Of a stretch of DNA of 64,000 nt, positions 1-8,980 are shown piece by piece. This stretch comes from G963666935 sp963666935 (GTDB lineage Bacteria > Bacillota > Clostridia > Christensenellales > CAG-138). The DNA lies in contig OY762936.1 in NCBI GenBank assembly GCA_963666935.1, positions 2,046,001 through 2,110,000 on the forward strand, given 5' to 3'. The notes beneath the pieces were generated by a model. That model worked only from the letters and a program-made list of their open reading frames with translations. It made no database searches and was not told where the DNA came from. Positions within the stretch are counted from its first letter, which is position 1; every line of letters starts with the position of its first letter. A program made the position numbers and the translations under genes.

Positions 1-924
1 AACAAAACCTTTGTGGGATTTTGCCTTTACAATCCCTGAAAACGCATAGCTGCCCATATAGTTATACATCATCAATTTTAGCAATGCGGCCGGGAACCAC
101 GCCAATGTGTTAAGGGACTGCACCCGCTCGATGAAGTCATATGCCTCCACTTGCCTGGTAAATGAAAAATAAGGATTCCATGCGTGTTTCGCAAGCTCAA
201 CGCCCAATACGGTCAATGTTGGAAGCAAAATCATAATGAATGAAACGCCGAAAATCGCTAGGGCAGTGAAATATGCTTTGTTGATGCTGGATTTTGGCTT
301 TAAATAAAATGAAAAAACAAAAAATATCAAGATCTCAGAATATCTTGCGGCGGTGAGGAATGCGCCTTCATTTATTTCGAGAAATGTGGAATCTGCCAAC
401 ACCGGCAACAGTTCCTTAAGGTCCATCTTAGTGGCTCCAAGGGCAAAGAAGATGATCACCGTCAGTATAATAAATAAAACAATGAATGTTGAAAGCCTGC
501 CGATGGCGCCGGCGCCTTTATACGCCGTGTAGCATATCGGTACCGCCATCAATACCATCACGGCCCATATCGGCGTTTCCGGGAAAATATACAGGTCCAC
601 AAACAGCAGTGTAATCAGCGAACACGCTGTAAAGCAATACACAAAAAAGAGGACATAAATCAGCGCTGTCGCCTTGCCGAAGAATTTTCCGAGGATTGTC
701 TCAAGCGTTTCGTTTATGTTCATCCCTCTGAACTTGTTCATCAGGAACAGCACCGGCACGTTGAGGATCAATATGTATACAAAGGCCAGAAGAAGCACGA
801 TCCATGCATCCTGATTGGCCGGAGGTGCCGTCAAAATGGGCATGAAGGTATATGGGAAAACCAGCGCGCTTCCAACCGACATCAGTGCCAGCTGCGCCAT
901 CGTCAGCGAAGGTTTTTGATTCAT
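1..924 (-). CDS. gerAB: spore germination permease GerAB, partial
   Basis: This is the first 308 codons of a GerAB-type (APC-superfamily) membrane subunit of a germinant receptor; the C-terminus lies beyond the window edge. The frame stays open from the ATG at 924 to base 1 and encodes a run of hydrophobic helices, about eight in the visible part, beginning MNQKPSLTMAQLALM. A GGAGG site lies inside the end of gerAC, whose stop is 4 bases upstream, so the two are translationally coupled. GerAB is the likely germinant-sensing transporter-like subunit and works with GerAA and GerAC in the spore inner membrane. The family is usually about 365 residues, so roughly 55 are missing. Family assignment is firm; the germinant cannot be read from sequence. 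Confidence 0.9.
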   Translation of the reverse strand, partial: MNQKPSLTMAQLALMSVGSALVFPYTFMPILTAPPANQDAWIVLLLAFVYILILNVPVLFLMNKFRGMNINETLETILGKFFGKATALIYVLFFVYCFTACSLITLLFVDLYIFPETPIWAVMVLMAVPICYTAYKGAGAIGRLSTFIVLFIILTVIIFFALGATKMDLKELLPVLADSTFLEINEGAFLTAARYSEILIFFVFSFYLKPKSSINKAYFTALAIFGVSFIMILLPTLTVLGVELAKHAWNPYFSFTRQVEAYDFIERVQSLNTLAWFPAALLKLMMYNYMGSYAFSGIVKAKSHKGFV

Positions 925-928
925 ATGC

Positions 929-2146
929 TCAGTCCTCCATCATAATGGGCTCTTTCATTTGCCCAGATCTGGCGATGTTTGATTCAACTGTAACAGCAAC
1001 CGCAGCTTTTGAGAAATAGTCATCCCAGTCGTCTTTGATTTCTTTCCACTTTTCGGGATGCTGGGCATGCATGGCCTTGCCAAGCCCGAATATGTCGCTT
1101 TGAAACTCGGTTTGGACTTTCTGAATCGTTGCCGCGATTCTCTCCGACAATTGCTTGTTAAAGATTTCTTCCAGCGCCTTTAGCGGATCCGCCTGGCTGA
1201 CGTCCATGGCCACGCCCTCCTGCACAAGCGCTAAATCGACTTTAACTTTAACATGAATCGTGATATTGCCGTCCTCCTCGGTCATTTCAGCATTCGCCTT
1301 GGCACCGCTTACCCTAAAAACAGTAAAATCATCTCCGGATGGAATGGATATGACATCTGATTTAATATTATTGGTAACAAAATTGTACGCCCTGGTTTCC
1401 TCACCGTCCAAATAGCCCACCAGTATATTATCCTTAAAAGCCGCCAACCCTTCATACTTGATTTTGTATTTTTTTTCGGAACTGCTTTGCGCAGAGCCTG
1501 CATCATTGGCGGTAGCAGCACTTGCCTCTGCCTCATGCTCGACGATTTCGACAAGCCCGGTAACCGGCTGAGCTCCTTCATCATAATAATCCTTGACGAG
1601 TTTCAGCATATCTACAAAAACCGAAGTGGCAATTTCGTTGGGCTGCGACTTGGATAAGTGTTCAATATAATCGCCCACTGTGTCCGATAAACCGAGTGTA
1701 CAAGAATAAAGCTTTTGGGGATCTTCTCCGCCCTTTATGACCACCATAAATGGATTTTCATCGGTTAAATAATCCCTGAGCAGGTAATCCATCACCGGCG
1801 TCAGATTTTTTTGCGCCATGCTTTCGGTGAAGAACCGCGCCTTATTATGTCCGCCAAAAAGCGTTCCTTCCAGGTTTTCCGATGCGTTCCGGATCGCTTC
1901 CGGCACAGTTTTCCCATCACTTATTATGGTGACGCTTGGGTTTTTCCCGCTCCCGCCGCTGCTTACGGCCCCTCCCATTGCAGCAGCATTTAGAACCTCG
2001 GTTGTAATCTGATAGCCTTCATTGCTCTTATATTCATAGAGTGCGCTATTTACAATCGCCAGCGTTTTCGGTTCTTTTCGGCTCCAACACCCGGACATTG
2101 AAAGAATGATCGTTATACACAGCAAAAGGCACAGTCTCTTTTTCAT
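929..2146 (-). CDS. gerAC: spore germination lipoprotein GerAC
   Basis: This 405-residue protein is the lipoprotein subunit of a GerA-family nutrient germinant receptor. The N-terminus is a lipoprotein signal with lipobox SMSGC (Cys20) followed by W-S-R-K-E-P, close to the family's GCWDRRE start. The remaining residues are the extracytoplasmic GerAC domains. Its ATG overlaps the gerAA stop as ATGA, with GGAGG just upstream, so it is translated with gerAA. The order A-C-B differs from the A-B-C order of the Bacillus subtilis gerA operon. Expression in the forespore would be expected from the family, but I did not identify a SigG promoter with confidence. Confidence 0.93.
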   Translation of the reverse strand: MKKRLCLLLCITIILSMSGCWSRKEPKTLAIVNSALYEYKSNEGYQITTEVLNAAAMGGAVSSGGSGKNPSVTIISDGKTVPEAIRNASENLEGTLFGGHNKARFFTESMAQKNLTPVMDYLLRDYLTDENPFMVVIKGGEDPQKLYSCTLGLSDTVGDYIEHLSKSQPNEIATSVFVDMLKLVKDYYDEGAQPVTGLVEIVEHEAEASAATANDAGSAQSSSEKKYKIKYEGLAAFKDNILVGYLDGEETRAYNFVTNNIKSDVISIPSGDDFTVFRVSGAKANAEMTEEDGNITIHVKVKVDLALVQEGVAMDVSQADPLKALEEIFNKQLSERIAATIQKVQTEFQSDIFGLGKAMHAQHPEKWKEIKDDWDDYFSKAAVAVTVESNIARSGQMKEPIMMED

Positions 2147-3651
2147 GTCACCTTACCTCCGCTTCTTCTTTTCACATTGTCTTTTACAACGGTTTCCGGT
2201 CTATACTTTACCGCCCATATGGGAAATTGGATAATCATATCTTTCAATTCATTTTTGCTGAAATTTGATAAGATGGGAATTCCAAAAGACGTCGTGGTAA
2301 TCAGCTGCGTAAGCATGATCACCATGCCGGTGCTGATGCCGATGAGACCCATTGTGCTTCCCAGCAACCAGAATAGAAACCTGTAGACCAATACAAATTC
2401 ATTTAGATTCGGAACGATAAAACTGGCCACTGCGGTCAGCGCGACGATGATCACGGCCGGCGCGCTGACGATCCCCGCATTGACTGCCGCATCCCCTATG
2501 ATCAGCGCCCCTACGATGGTAATGGCGGAACCCACGTTTTTGGGCAATCTGGTCCCTGCTTCTTTGAGCAATTCGAACATGATGATCAAAAAGAATACTT
2601 CGGCTCCCATAGGCAGGGGTGTTTTTTGGGTTGAGGCAATCAGAGTAGTCAAAAATACCGGGGGCATCATCTCCTGACTGTATGTGACCACAGAGGTTGC
2701 CAATCCGGGTAGCATCACCGCTACAAACAGACCAAACAGCCTTAATAATCTTAGAAGAGAAGTTAATACGACGCGGTTGTAATAGTCCTCGCCGGTATGA
2801 AGATTGTCAATAAAGAGTTCAGGCACCGTCAATACCTCGGGTGTGCCGTCGCAAAGAATTGCCACTCTGCCATCAAGGATTCTCGCCGCCGCGTAGTCCG
2901 GTCTTTGCGTCATGCCAATTCCTGAAATCGGGCCGAAAGTACTCTCTTGGATATACTGTTCAATAATCCCCGATTCCAGCACTGCGCCCGTATCGATTTT
3001 TGCCAGGCGATTCTTTAGCTCTTGAAGCACCTGCTGATTAACGATTCCGTCTACATAGACAAGCGCCAAGGCGGTATTGCTCTGCTTTCCAATCTGTTGG
3101 CTTTCGATAATTAATTTGGGGGTCTTGATCCTTCGTCTCAATAGGGACGTATTGGTTCGGATCGCCTCCGTGAATCCTTCTTTGGGCCCGCGGATTGAGG
3201 ATTCCACGTCGGGAGGCCCCACAGAGCGCTTGTCCCATTGTTTAAAGTCGGCGATATACGCCTTCTTGCTACCTTCATAGAAGATGGCGGTGTTCCCGTC
3301 GAGCACCTCCTTAATAACGGTGGAAACGTCCTCAACCTCTTTGATTTGTGATCTGAGTGAGAGCGGAAGATCGCCCCGAAAACTGGGGGATTTCATGGGC
3401 GCAATCAGATCCCGGTCAATCAGATCTTTATTTGTAAGGCCATCCACATAAACGGCCATCGCTTTTTCACATATCGTTTCAAATGGCTGCAGGACGATGT
3501 CGGTGCTCTCATTAAAGATCCCCTTTACGAGCTCCTGACATTGTGCAATCGATGCCGGTATTGTCCCCTGGCCGTAGCCGCAGTCTTGCTCGTCCTGTGC
3601 GAGCGGCCGGTTTTGTCCTCTGTCCACCCTCTTTGCGAATCTGGAAATCAT
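2143..3651 (-). CDS. gerAA: spore germination protein GerAA
   Basis: This 502-residue protein is the A subunit of a GerA-type germinant receptor, of normal family length. The first ~290 residues are hydrophilic (the cytosolic N-terminal domain), followed by several membrane helices between about residues 295 and 470 and a short basic tail. The ATG at 3651 has an AGAGG site upstream. It is the first gene of gerAA-gerAC-gerAB; the stop overlaps the gerAC start. The complex sits in the spore inner membrane and triggers germination when it senses nutrients. The residues just before the first conserved block (Q-D-C-G-Y-G-Q-G-T) look divergent, but the fold is clear. Confidence 0.93.
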   Translation of the reverse strand: MISRFAKRVDRGQNRPLAQDEQDCGYGQGTIPASIAQCQELVKGIFNESTDIVLQPFETICEKAMAVYVDGLTNKDLIDRDLIAPMKSPSFRGDLPLSLRSQIKEVEDVSTVIKEVLDGNTAIFYEGSKKAYIADFKQWDKRSVGPPDVESSIRGPKEGFTEAIRTNTSLLRRRIKTPKLIIESQQIGKQSNTALALVYVDGIVNQQVLQELKNRLAKIDTGAVLESGIIEQYIQESTFGPISGIGMTQRPDYAAARILDGRVAILCDGTPEVLTVPELFIDNLHTGEDYYNRVVLTSLLRLLRLFGLFVAVMLPGLATSVVTYSQEMMPPVFLTTLIASTQKTPLPMGAEVFFLIIMFELLKEAGTRLPKNVGSAITIVGALIIGDAAVNAGIVSAPAVIIVALTAVASFIVPNLNEFVLVYRFLFWLLGSTMGLIGISTGMVIMLTQLITTTSFGIPILSNFSKNELKDMIIQFPIWAVKYRPETVVKDNVKRRSGGKVT

Positions 3652-3795
3652 ATCTGCCTCTTTCCGTTACGCCAAACCGTTTTGCCCTCATTATTGGCAC
3701 ATTTTGCATTTGATATGCGTGCGGTACGGCAGTCGGCAAATTGCCTAATTATCATGTATGCTAGTAGAACCCATGCAAGGTTCTATCAAAAAAGG

Positions 3796-3823
3796 TTGAC
3801 AGGATAACTCGACGTTGTATAAT
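3796..3823 (+). promoter_or_regulatory. SigA-type promoter for the LarA-like gene
   Basis: A consensus -35 TTGACA (3796-3801) and a consensus -10 TATAAT (3818-3823) are separated by 16 bp. The start codon of the next gene is 62 bases downstream of the -10, leaving a short leader that includes the AGGGAGA ribosome site near 3872. Confidence 0.85.
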
Positions 3824-3884
3824 ACAAAAAGGAATTCCTCTTTTTCAGTAGAAAATATCATTAAATGTATAAGGGAGACAAAAA

Positions 3885-5156
3885 ATGTCAACATCTACAG
3901 CGCTCCTCAAAGAAGTACAACTGCCGCGGTTTGTGCGGGTCAAGCAATACTTCCCACACAACGAGCTTTCGGAAGAACAGATCATTCAACTCATAGCCGA
4001 TGGATTTTTACAGCCCGGAATCAAAGGCAGAATTAAGCCCGGTCAGCGAATCTGCATCACCAGCGGCAGCCGGGGTGTTTCCAATATCGCACTCATTACA
4101 AAAGAAGTTGTCAAACAGGTAAAGGCGCTGGGTGCGGAGCCCTTCATCATTCCAGCCATGGGTAGCCACGGCGGCGCGGTGGCTGAAGGGCAAACGGCTA
4201 TTCTAACCAGCTACGGCATTACTGAGGAAACAATGGGCTGTCCCATTCTCTCCTCCATGGAAACGGTCAGAATCGGCCATACCGACGATATGGACGTCCA
4301 TCTTGACAAAAACGCCCATGAAGCGGACGGAATCATCGTACTCAACCGCATTAAGGCCCATACCGGCTTCAAAGGAATCTACGAAAGCGGCCTGATGAAA
4401 ATGATGACCATCGGCCTTGGCAAACAGTATGGTGCATACATCGCCCATGCCAAGGGCGACGACGCTATGCCGGAGCGGCTCCATGCGGTCGGCTGCGAAA
4501 TGATAAAATCCGGAAAGATTGTCATGGGTGTTGGCCTGATGGAAAATGCATTTGACAAAACCTATAAAATTGTCTTCTTGGCCCCAGAAGAAATTGAGGA
4601 GCAAGAGCCGAAGCTACTCAACGAGGCAAAGGCCGTCATGGGCAAAATCTTTCTGGATGCCTGCGACGTCCTGATCCTGCAAAAAATCGGGAAGAACTAT
4701 AGCGGCGGCGGCATGGATCCCAACGTCGTGGGGCGCTCTCGGCTTCCCATCGGTATCAAGTCCGAAAGAATGGGCATTTTCGACCTCAGCGAAGAATCCC
4801 ACGGCAATGCCACAGGTATGGGCCGCGCGGATGTTGGTACAATGCGCCTCTTCAAGCGGATATCCTTCGACGCAACCTATCCCAACGCCATTACGGACCA
4901 TGACAGCTCCGTATTTAAAGTTCCGCTCATTATGGACAACGACTTTGACTGCATCAGAGCCTCCATGGCGATTTGTCTGCATATGGATACCTCCAATCCC
5001 CGCATCGTTATACTTAAGAACTCGCTGGAAATCGAAGATATCCTGATTTCCGAAGCGTTGATCCCCGAAGCAAAAACCAAGAAGGAACTCACCATTATTG
5101 GCGAGCCCTTCTATATTGATTTCGATGAAAATGGGGATATGTGCACCAAGATCTAA
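3885..5156 (+). CDS. LarA-type (DUF2088) domain protein
   Basis: This 423-residue protein belongs to the lactate racemase N-terminal domain (LarA/DUF2088) superfamily. Visible marks are the glycine-rich S-H-G-G motif at residues 94-97 after a predicted Rossmann-like strand (EPFIIPAMG), and a later block, RIKAHTGFKG, typical of the group. LarA proper uses a nickel-pincer cofactor to racemise lactate; many relatives act on other 2-hydroxy acids or are untested. I see no larB, larC or larE nearby, so cofactor synthesis would have to be encoded elsewhere. It is a single-gene transcript with its own strong promoter and a hairpin terminator downstream. Function beyond a racemase- or isomerase-like fold is inference. 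Confidence 0.75.
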   Translation: MSTSTALLKEVQLPRFVRVKQYFPHNELSEEQIIQLIADGFLQPGIKGRIKPGQRICITSGSRGVSNIALITKEVVKQVKALGAEPFIIPAMGSHGGAVAEGQTAILTSYGITEETMGCPILSSMETVRIGHTDDMDVHLDKNAHEADGIIVLNRIKAHTGFKGIYESGLMKMMTIGLGKQYGAYIAHAKGDDAMPERLHAVGCEMIKSGKIVMGVGLMENAFDKTYKIVFLAPEEIEEQEPKLLNEAKAVMGKIFLDACDVLILQKIGKNYSGGGMDPNVVGRSRLPIGIKSERMGIFDLSEESHGNATGMGRADVGTMRLFKRISFDATYPNAITDHDSSVFKVPLIMDNDFDCIRASMAICLHMDTSNPRIVILKNSLEIEDILISEALIPEAKTKKELTIIGEPFYIDFDENGDMCTKI

Positions 5157-5191
5157 GGCAGTTTGCCCGTTTTAAAAAAATACTGACTATT

Positions 5192-5239
5192 ACGCTGCCG
5201 TCCGGTTGTTTTGCACAAGTTGGGCGACAGCGTTTTTTT
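5192..5239 (+). terminator. Rho-independent terminator after LarA-like gene
   Basis: An imperfect stem (ACGCTGCCGTCC against GGGCGACAGCGT, one mismatch and one wobble) is followed by seven T residues. It lies 35 bases after the stop codon. Confidence 0.75.
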
Positions 5240-5253
5240 GAGAATTTTTACTG

Positions 5254-5454
5254 TTATCGTGCAAGAAAATATCCGATCGCAGTGGCGATACAGAGCTTGA
5301 TCATGTCGCTTACGATGCCTTCCCATCTTGCACCGGACTTGCTTTCAAGGGCTCTCATTCGCTTTTCGTGATCATCAGTTTGTGTGATGACACCATCCAG
5401 TTTCATTTCCGCCCTTTCTAGCGCAATCTTTATTTCATAAAGTTGCTTTTCCAC
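5254..5454 (-). CDS. XhlA-like small coiled-coil/TM protein
   Basis: This 66-residue protein has an N-terminal charged heptad-rich coiled coil (residues ~1-42, with repeated leucine and glutamate spacing) and one C-terminal membrane helix (~48-65, IKLCIATAIGYFLA). This matches the layout of XhlA-type phage hemolysin/holin-associated proteins. It starts at GTG (5454) with an excellent GGAGGTGA site. No endolysin, XhlB or other phage gene lies near it, so it is an orphan, either a prophage leftover or a domesticated gene. Family assignment rests on architecture and a general sequence resemblance. Confidence 0.6.
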   Translation of the reverse strand: MEKQLYEIKIALERAEMKLDGVITQTDDHEKRMRALESKSGARWEGIVSDMIKLCIATAIGYFLAR

Positions 5455-5890
5455 TCAAAGTCACCTCCCTGTCCCAATAATTCCTGCATAGTGGCATCAC
5501 ATACTCCCGTAGTAAACGGGGCTAAATCGAATTTGTGTGAACAAGGAACGTTGTGCAGCGCAGAGAATCAATTACATAGGCTTCTAAGAACAGTCCAACT
5601 TATAGTTACAATTCTATACCTCATTTATGTAATAAACAATGCCTTCGATCTTTTATCACAAATGTTGCAAATGCCTGTTGCCCCGCTTTCCCTGCGGCGA
5701 GCGCGAATCGAAACATTCGCCCTTTTAATCGCCGTGATCTGCAGAAAGTTCGAGCGTAATCCAAAGGCCTTCTTAACGCTATGTTGTAAACCGGATTATT
5801 TGGCAGTAGAAATGCTAAATGAAACGAAGCCTAATTTTCAGAGCAAAGATATCGATACATATTTAAGAAATCCTTAATGGAGATATTGAT
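5455..5890 (+). other. intergenic region, no confident gene
   Basis: This 436-base gap separates the XhlA-like gene from the EF-hand-like gene. An open frame crosses it on the plus strand to a stop at 5877, but it overlaps the XhlA-like start and has no ribosome site. A shorter version from about 5661 (72 codons) ends 13 bases before the next gene and also lacks a ribosome site. I see no tRNA, riboswitch or terminator here. Confidence 0.4.
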
Positions 5891-6907
5891 ATGAAAATAG
5901 ATAGCAGCACCATCTCTTTGTCCTCATATTCCTCGCAAACAACGGTAACGCAGGCGACCGAGCAAATGGATGTTTGGTTTGATTCCGCATCCCAGGGTGC
6001 TTTGCAGCAGCTGGGATTCGATGCGAATGCCATAAATGAGGTCAGTATTCGGGATGTCGGCGACTATGAAATTTCTGACGTAGATGCAATGAAGATTCAA
6101 TTGCTGAATAAAATGTTTGAAGCTTTGTCTGGAAAAAAGCTTCGCTTTTATTTGCCTGAGAAGTATCGGGAATTGGCCTCAAAAGACAATGGGGAAATTT
6201 ACAACGCCTTTAAAACCAGTTCTGGCACTTCCCAACCCCAGGGTTGGGGCATCCGGTACCAGAAGCAGGAGTATATACAGGAAACTGCACAAATGTCTTT
6301 CATCGCATCTGGCGCTATAAAAACGGCGGACGGCAGATCGATTGATATTCGCATTGATTTAAATCTCAGCAGAAGCTTCTCTTCAACAAATATGACTTCC
6401 TTTGCGGCGGGGGATGCAGCAGTTGATCCTCTAGTCGTCAACTTCGGCGGAGCCTCGGCAGAATTGACCTCGCAGAAATACAGCTTTGACCTGAACAGCG
6501 ACGGCCGAAATGAGAACATTTCTTTTGTGCGCAATGGAAGCGGTTTTTTGGTGCTGGACAAAAACCAGGATGGAATGATCAATAGCGGAAAAGAAATGTT
6601 TGGCCCGTCAACGGGAAGCGGCTTCTTAGAGTTGAAATCCTACGATGACGACGGGAACAATTGGATCGATGAAAACGATTCCATTTACGACCGCCTTCAG
6701 ATCTGGACAAAAGACGAAGCGGGAAACGATCAGTTATTCGCAATCGGGCAGGTCGGTATCGGTGCCATTTACTTGGGCGGCATCTCCAGCAGCTATGCGC
6801 TTAAAGATTCATCCAATACGCTTCAGGGTGCAATCAGGGAAACCAGTATCTTTCTGCGCGAGGATGCAACCGCTGGAACGATCCAGCATGTGGATTTAAG
6901 CCTCTAA
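5891..6907 (+). CDS. EF-hand-like calcium-loop protein
   Basis: This 338-residue protein has no signal peptide or membrane helix. Its C-terminal half holds three Asp/Asn-rich loops resembling EF-hand or dockerin calcium sites: D-L-N-S-D-G-R-N-E (~200), D-K-N-Q-D-G-M-I-N-S-G-K-E (~221) and D-D-D-G-N-N-W-I-D-E-N-D (~252). This layout recurs in uncharacterised bacterial proteins. The N-terminal 60 residues are Ser/Thr/Gln-rich, like secreted or flagellum-associated proteins exported without a signal. The start ATG has TGGAGAT 9 bases upstream. It is a monocistronic unit with its own terminator. A calcium-dependent structural role is inferred only from the loops; no enzyme motif is visible. Confidence 0.65.
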   Translation: MKIDSSTISLSSYSSQTTVTQATEQMDVWFDSASQGALQQLGFDANAINEVSIRDVGDYEISDVDAMKIQLLNKMFEALSGKKLRFYLPEKYRELASKDNGEIYNAFKTSSGTSQPQGWGIRYQKQEYIQETAQMSFIASGAIKTADGRSIDIRIDLNLSRSFSSTNMTSFAAGDAAVDPLVVNFGGASAELTSQKYSFDLNSDGRNENISFVRNGSGFLVLDKNQDGMINSGKEMFGPSTGSGFLELKSYDDDGNNWIDENDSIYDRLQIWTKDEAGNDQLFAIGQVGIGAIYLGGISSSYALKDSSNTLQGAIRETSIFLREDATAGTIQHVDLSL

Positions 6908-6925
6908 AGACACCGAAAACCAAAA

Positions 6926-6948
6926 ACGCAGCGTTGCTGTGTTTTTTT
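6926..6948 (+). terminator. terminator after EF-hand-like gene
   Basis: The hairpin ACGCAGC-GTT-GCTGTGT (one G-T wobble) is followed by seven T residues, 18 bases after the stop codon. Confidence 0.85.
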
Positions 6949-7178
6949 ATTTAAATTGCAGCCACCTCTATTAACATATCCATAGTTTACCATATCCCCC
7001 ACAATACGGACTGATTGTTATCCTCCTTGCGGGGTACAGTCGATTCACTCTGCCAACTTGCTTATCCCCATACCCATAATGTTCCTCGAATTATGACTTT
7101 TTATAGATAAGCCACTAAGGGAGCTTATAGTGTGGTATATTAAACTATATATTGCGTATTAAAGGAGCAGCAGAGTAA

Positions 7179-8276
7179 TTGGTAAATATGAAAAGTTTAA
7201 AAATCGGGGATTTAATTGCAAAACTTCCAATCATTCAAGGCGGTATGGGCGTTGGTGTTTCGCTTTCCGGCTTGGCAGCGGCTGTTGCGAATCAGGGTGG
7301 CATTGGCGTGATTGCTACTGCCGGAATTGGTATGCTTGAGTATGATGGATCGTCCAATTACTTCGAAGCAAACATCCGGGCGCTTCGCGATGAGATTCGA
7401 AAAGTGAAACAGCTTTCCCCTGGAATCATCGGCGTGAACATCATGGTCGCGTTATCAAATTTTGCTGAGCTTGTAAAGACCTCCGTTGAAGAGGGCATCG
7501 ATATTATTTTTGCAGGAGCGGGACTTCCGCTTGATCTTCCCGGTTTGGTTGGAAAATCCTCCAAGACTAAATTAGTTCCTATCATTTCATCTGCAAGGGC
7601 AGCAAAAATGATTATAAAAAAATGGCACAGTAAATACGATTATATTCCCGATGCGTTCGTGGTGGAAGGGCCAAAAGCAGGCGGGCATCTTGGGTATAAA
7701 CCAGAACAGCTTGACGACCCCATGTTTTCGCTGGAGAAAATCGTAGTAGAAACTGTAAACGAGGTAAAACCATTTGAGGAAGAATATGGAAATCCGATTC
7801 CTGTCATCGCGGGTGGTGGGATCTATACCGGTGAAGATATTTATGAAATCATGCAATTAGGAGCGGCGGGCGTACAAATGGCAACGCGTTTTGTTACCAC
7901 CGATGAATGCGATGCCTCAATTGAATTTAAAAATGCTTATATAAACGCAAAAAAAGAGGATATTGGCATCATCCAAAGCCCTGTCGGCATGCCGGGAAGA
8001 GCCATTATGAACGATTTTCTTAACCAGGTAAGTGCGGGGAATAAAGCGCCGTTTACCTGCCCATATCATTGTATTATTACCTGCGACTACAAAAACAGCC
8101 CGTATTGCATTGCCCTCGCGCTGATTAACGCCAAAAAAGGCATTATGAAAAACGGCTTTGCATTTGCAGGTGTAAATGCGTACAGAGCAACAGAAATAGA
8201 GTCCGTTACGCAGGTATGTCATTGTTTAATTGACGAATATGCTCAGGCGGTTGATAAAAATGAAATTGCGAAATAA
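7179..8276 (+). CDS. nitronate monooxygenase / FabK-like flavoprotein
   Basis: This 365-residue TIM-barrel flavoprotein belongs to the nitronate monooxygenase (2-nitropropane dioxygenase) and enoyl-ACP reductase FabK family. It begins with PIIQGGMGVGVS (N-terminal FMN loop), has an AGGH block (~165) near the usual catalytic histidine, and an FMN phosphate-binding stretch A-G-G-G-I-Y-T-G followed by LGAAGVQMATRF. The TTG at 7179 is chosen because AAAGGAG lies 11 bases before it; the in-frame ATG at 7188 is 20 bases away. A cysteine cluster near the C-terminus (TCPYHCIITCDYKNSPYC) is unusual for plain nitronate monooxygenases and may bind a metal or cluster. Whether the substrate is a nitronate or an enoyl thioester cannot be told. 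Confidence 0.85.
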   Translation: MVNMKSLKIGDLIAKLPIIQGGMGVGVSLSGLAAAVANQGGIGVIATAGIGMLEYDGSSNYFEANIRALRDEIRKVKQLSPGIIGVNIMVALSNFAELVKTSVEEGIDIIFAGAGLPLDLPGLVGKSSKTKLVPIISSARAAKMIIKKWHSKYDYIPDAFVVEGPKAGGHLGYKPEQLDDPMFSLEKIVVETVNEVKPFEEEYGNPIPVIAGGGIYTGEDIYEIMQLGAAGVQMATRFVTTDECDASIEFKNAYINAKKEDIGIIQSPVGMPGRAIMNDFLNQVSAGNKAPFTCPYHCIITCDYKNSPYCIALALINAKKGIMKNGFAFAGVNAYRATEIESVTQVCHCLIDEYAQAVDKNEIAK

Positions 8277-8299
8277 ATGGGTTCACAATAGCGCATTTT

Positions 8300-8926
8300 T
8301 TGCTTTCTGTGCGGAGCACTGTCGGCATGGGATAACGCAAAAATGCATAGGTTCAAACCCGTGCGCTTTCTCTCCATTTCAAATTCAACGTCGCTGTGCT
8401 GCTTCGCCGGGTAAACACTCAAATAATAGCTTACCAGTTTTCCCGCAAATTCCTCTTTGCCCTCAGGCACCGGAATGTTTCACGTATTTTTGTGCCGTCT
8501 GGCGCCGTTTCTGCTGTTTGGAACCGTATAGATTACGGACAACAATCAGCTCCATGCCGATTATCGTGCATTCAAAAGACTTCAGCGGATAGGGAGTGCC
8601 GGCGTAGAAAATCCCCTTCACCGAAAAAATGCCTGAATTGGTTGGCCTTTGTTTTCATTGTACCGGTCACTGCATTCCCATACATCCATAAGCCACTGCC
8701 CGTCAAAGAGTGCCCCCAGCTTTTTGCGGTTGTTATAAACCCTACCCATCACAATGCTGACAATTCACATCACAATCCCAATGAAAGCAGTTGTCATTGT
8801 AGCTTCAAAAGGGATCAGCCAGTCTGCGACTGCGGTGGAAAAGATCATCAGAATAGAAACCGCAAACAATATTTACCACTACAATCGCATTCTTTTGATT
8901 TTCGAGGCTTTGTTCAATTGTCTTCA
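8300..8926 (-). pseudogene. decayed membrane-protein gene
   Basis: Read on the minus strand, this region gives connected protein-like stretches broken by frame changes and stops. A start ATG near 8926 is followed by MKTIEQSLENQKNAI; after a shift come a hydrophobic helix (ILFAVSILMIFSTAVADWL), a second (TTAFIGIVM, stop, IVSIVMG), a soluble stretch with FDGQWLMDVWE, then after another shift FYAGTPYPLKSF and MELIVVRNLYG, and after a third shift MPEGKEEFAGKLVSYY. At least three frameshifts and one in-frame stop are needed to join them. The original was probably a protein of about 200 residues with two N-terminal membrane helices and a soluble domain. I do not recognise its family. Confidence 0.6.
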
Positions 8927-8980
8927 TTTTTTATTCGCCGCTTATTATGTTTTGGGGTAAGGTATTGGATCTCTGCCAGC

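Noticed and set aside
5443..5877. 144-codon plus-strand frame
   Set aside because: It overlaps the start region of the XhlA-like gene, lacks a ribosome site and has no recognisable domain; only a shorter 3' version might be real.
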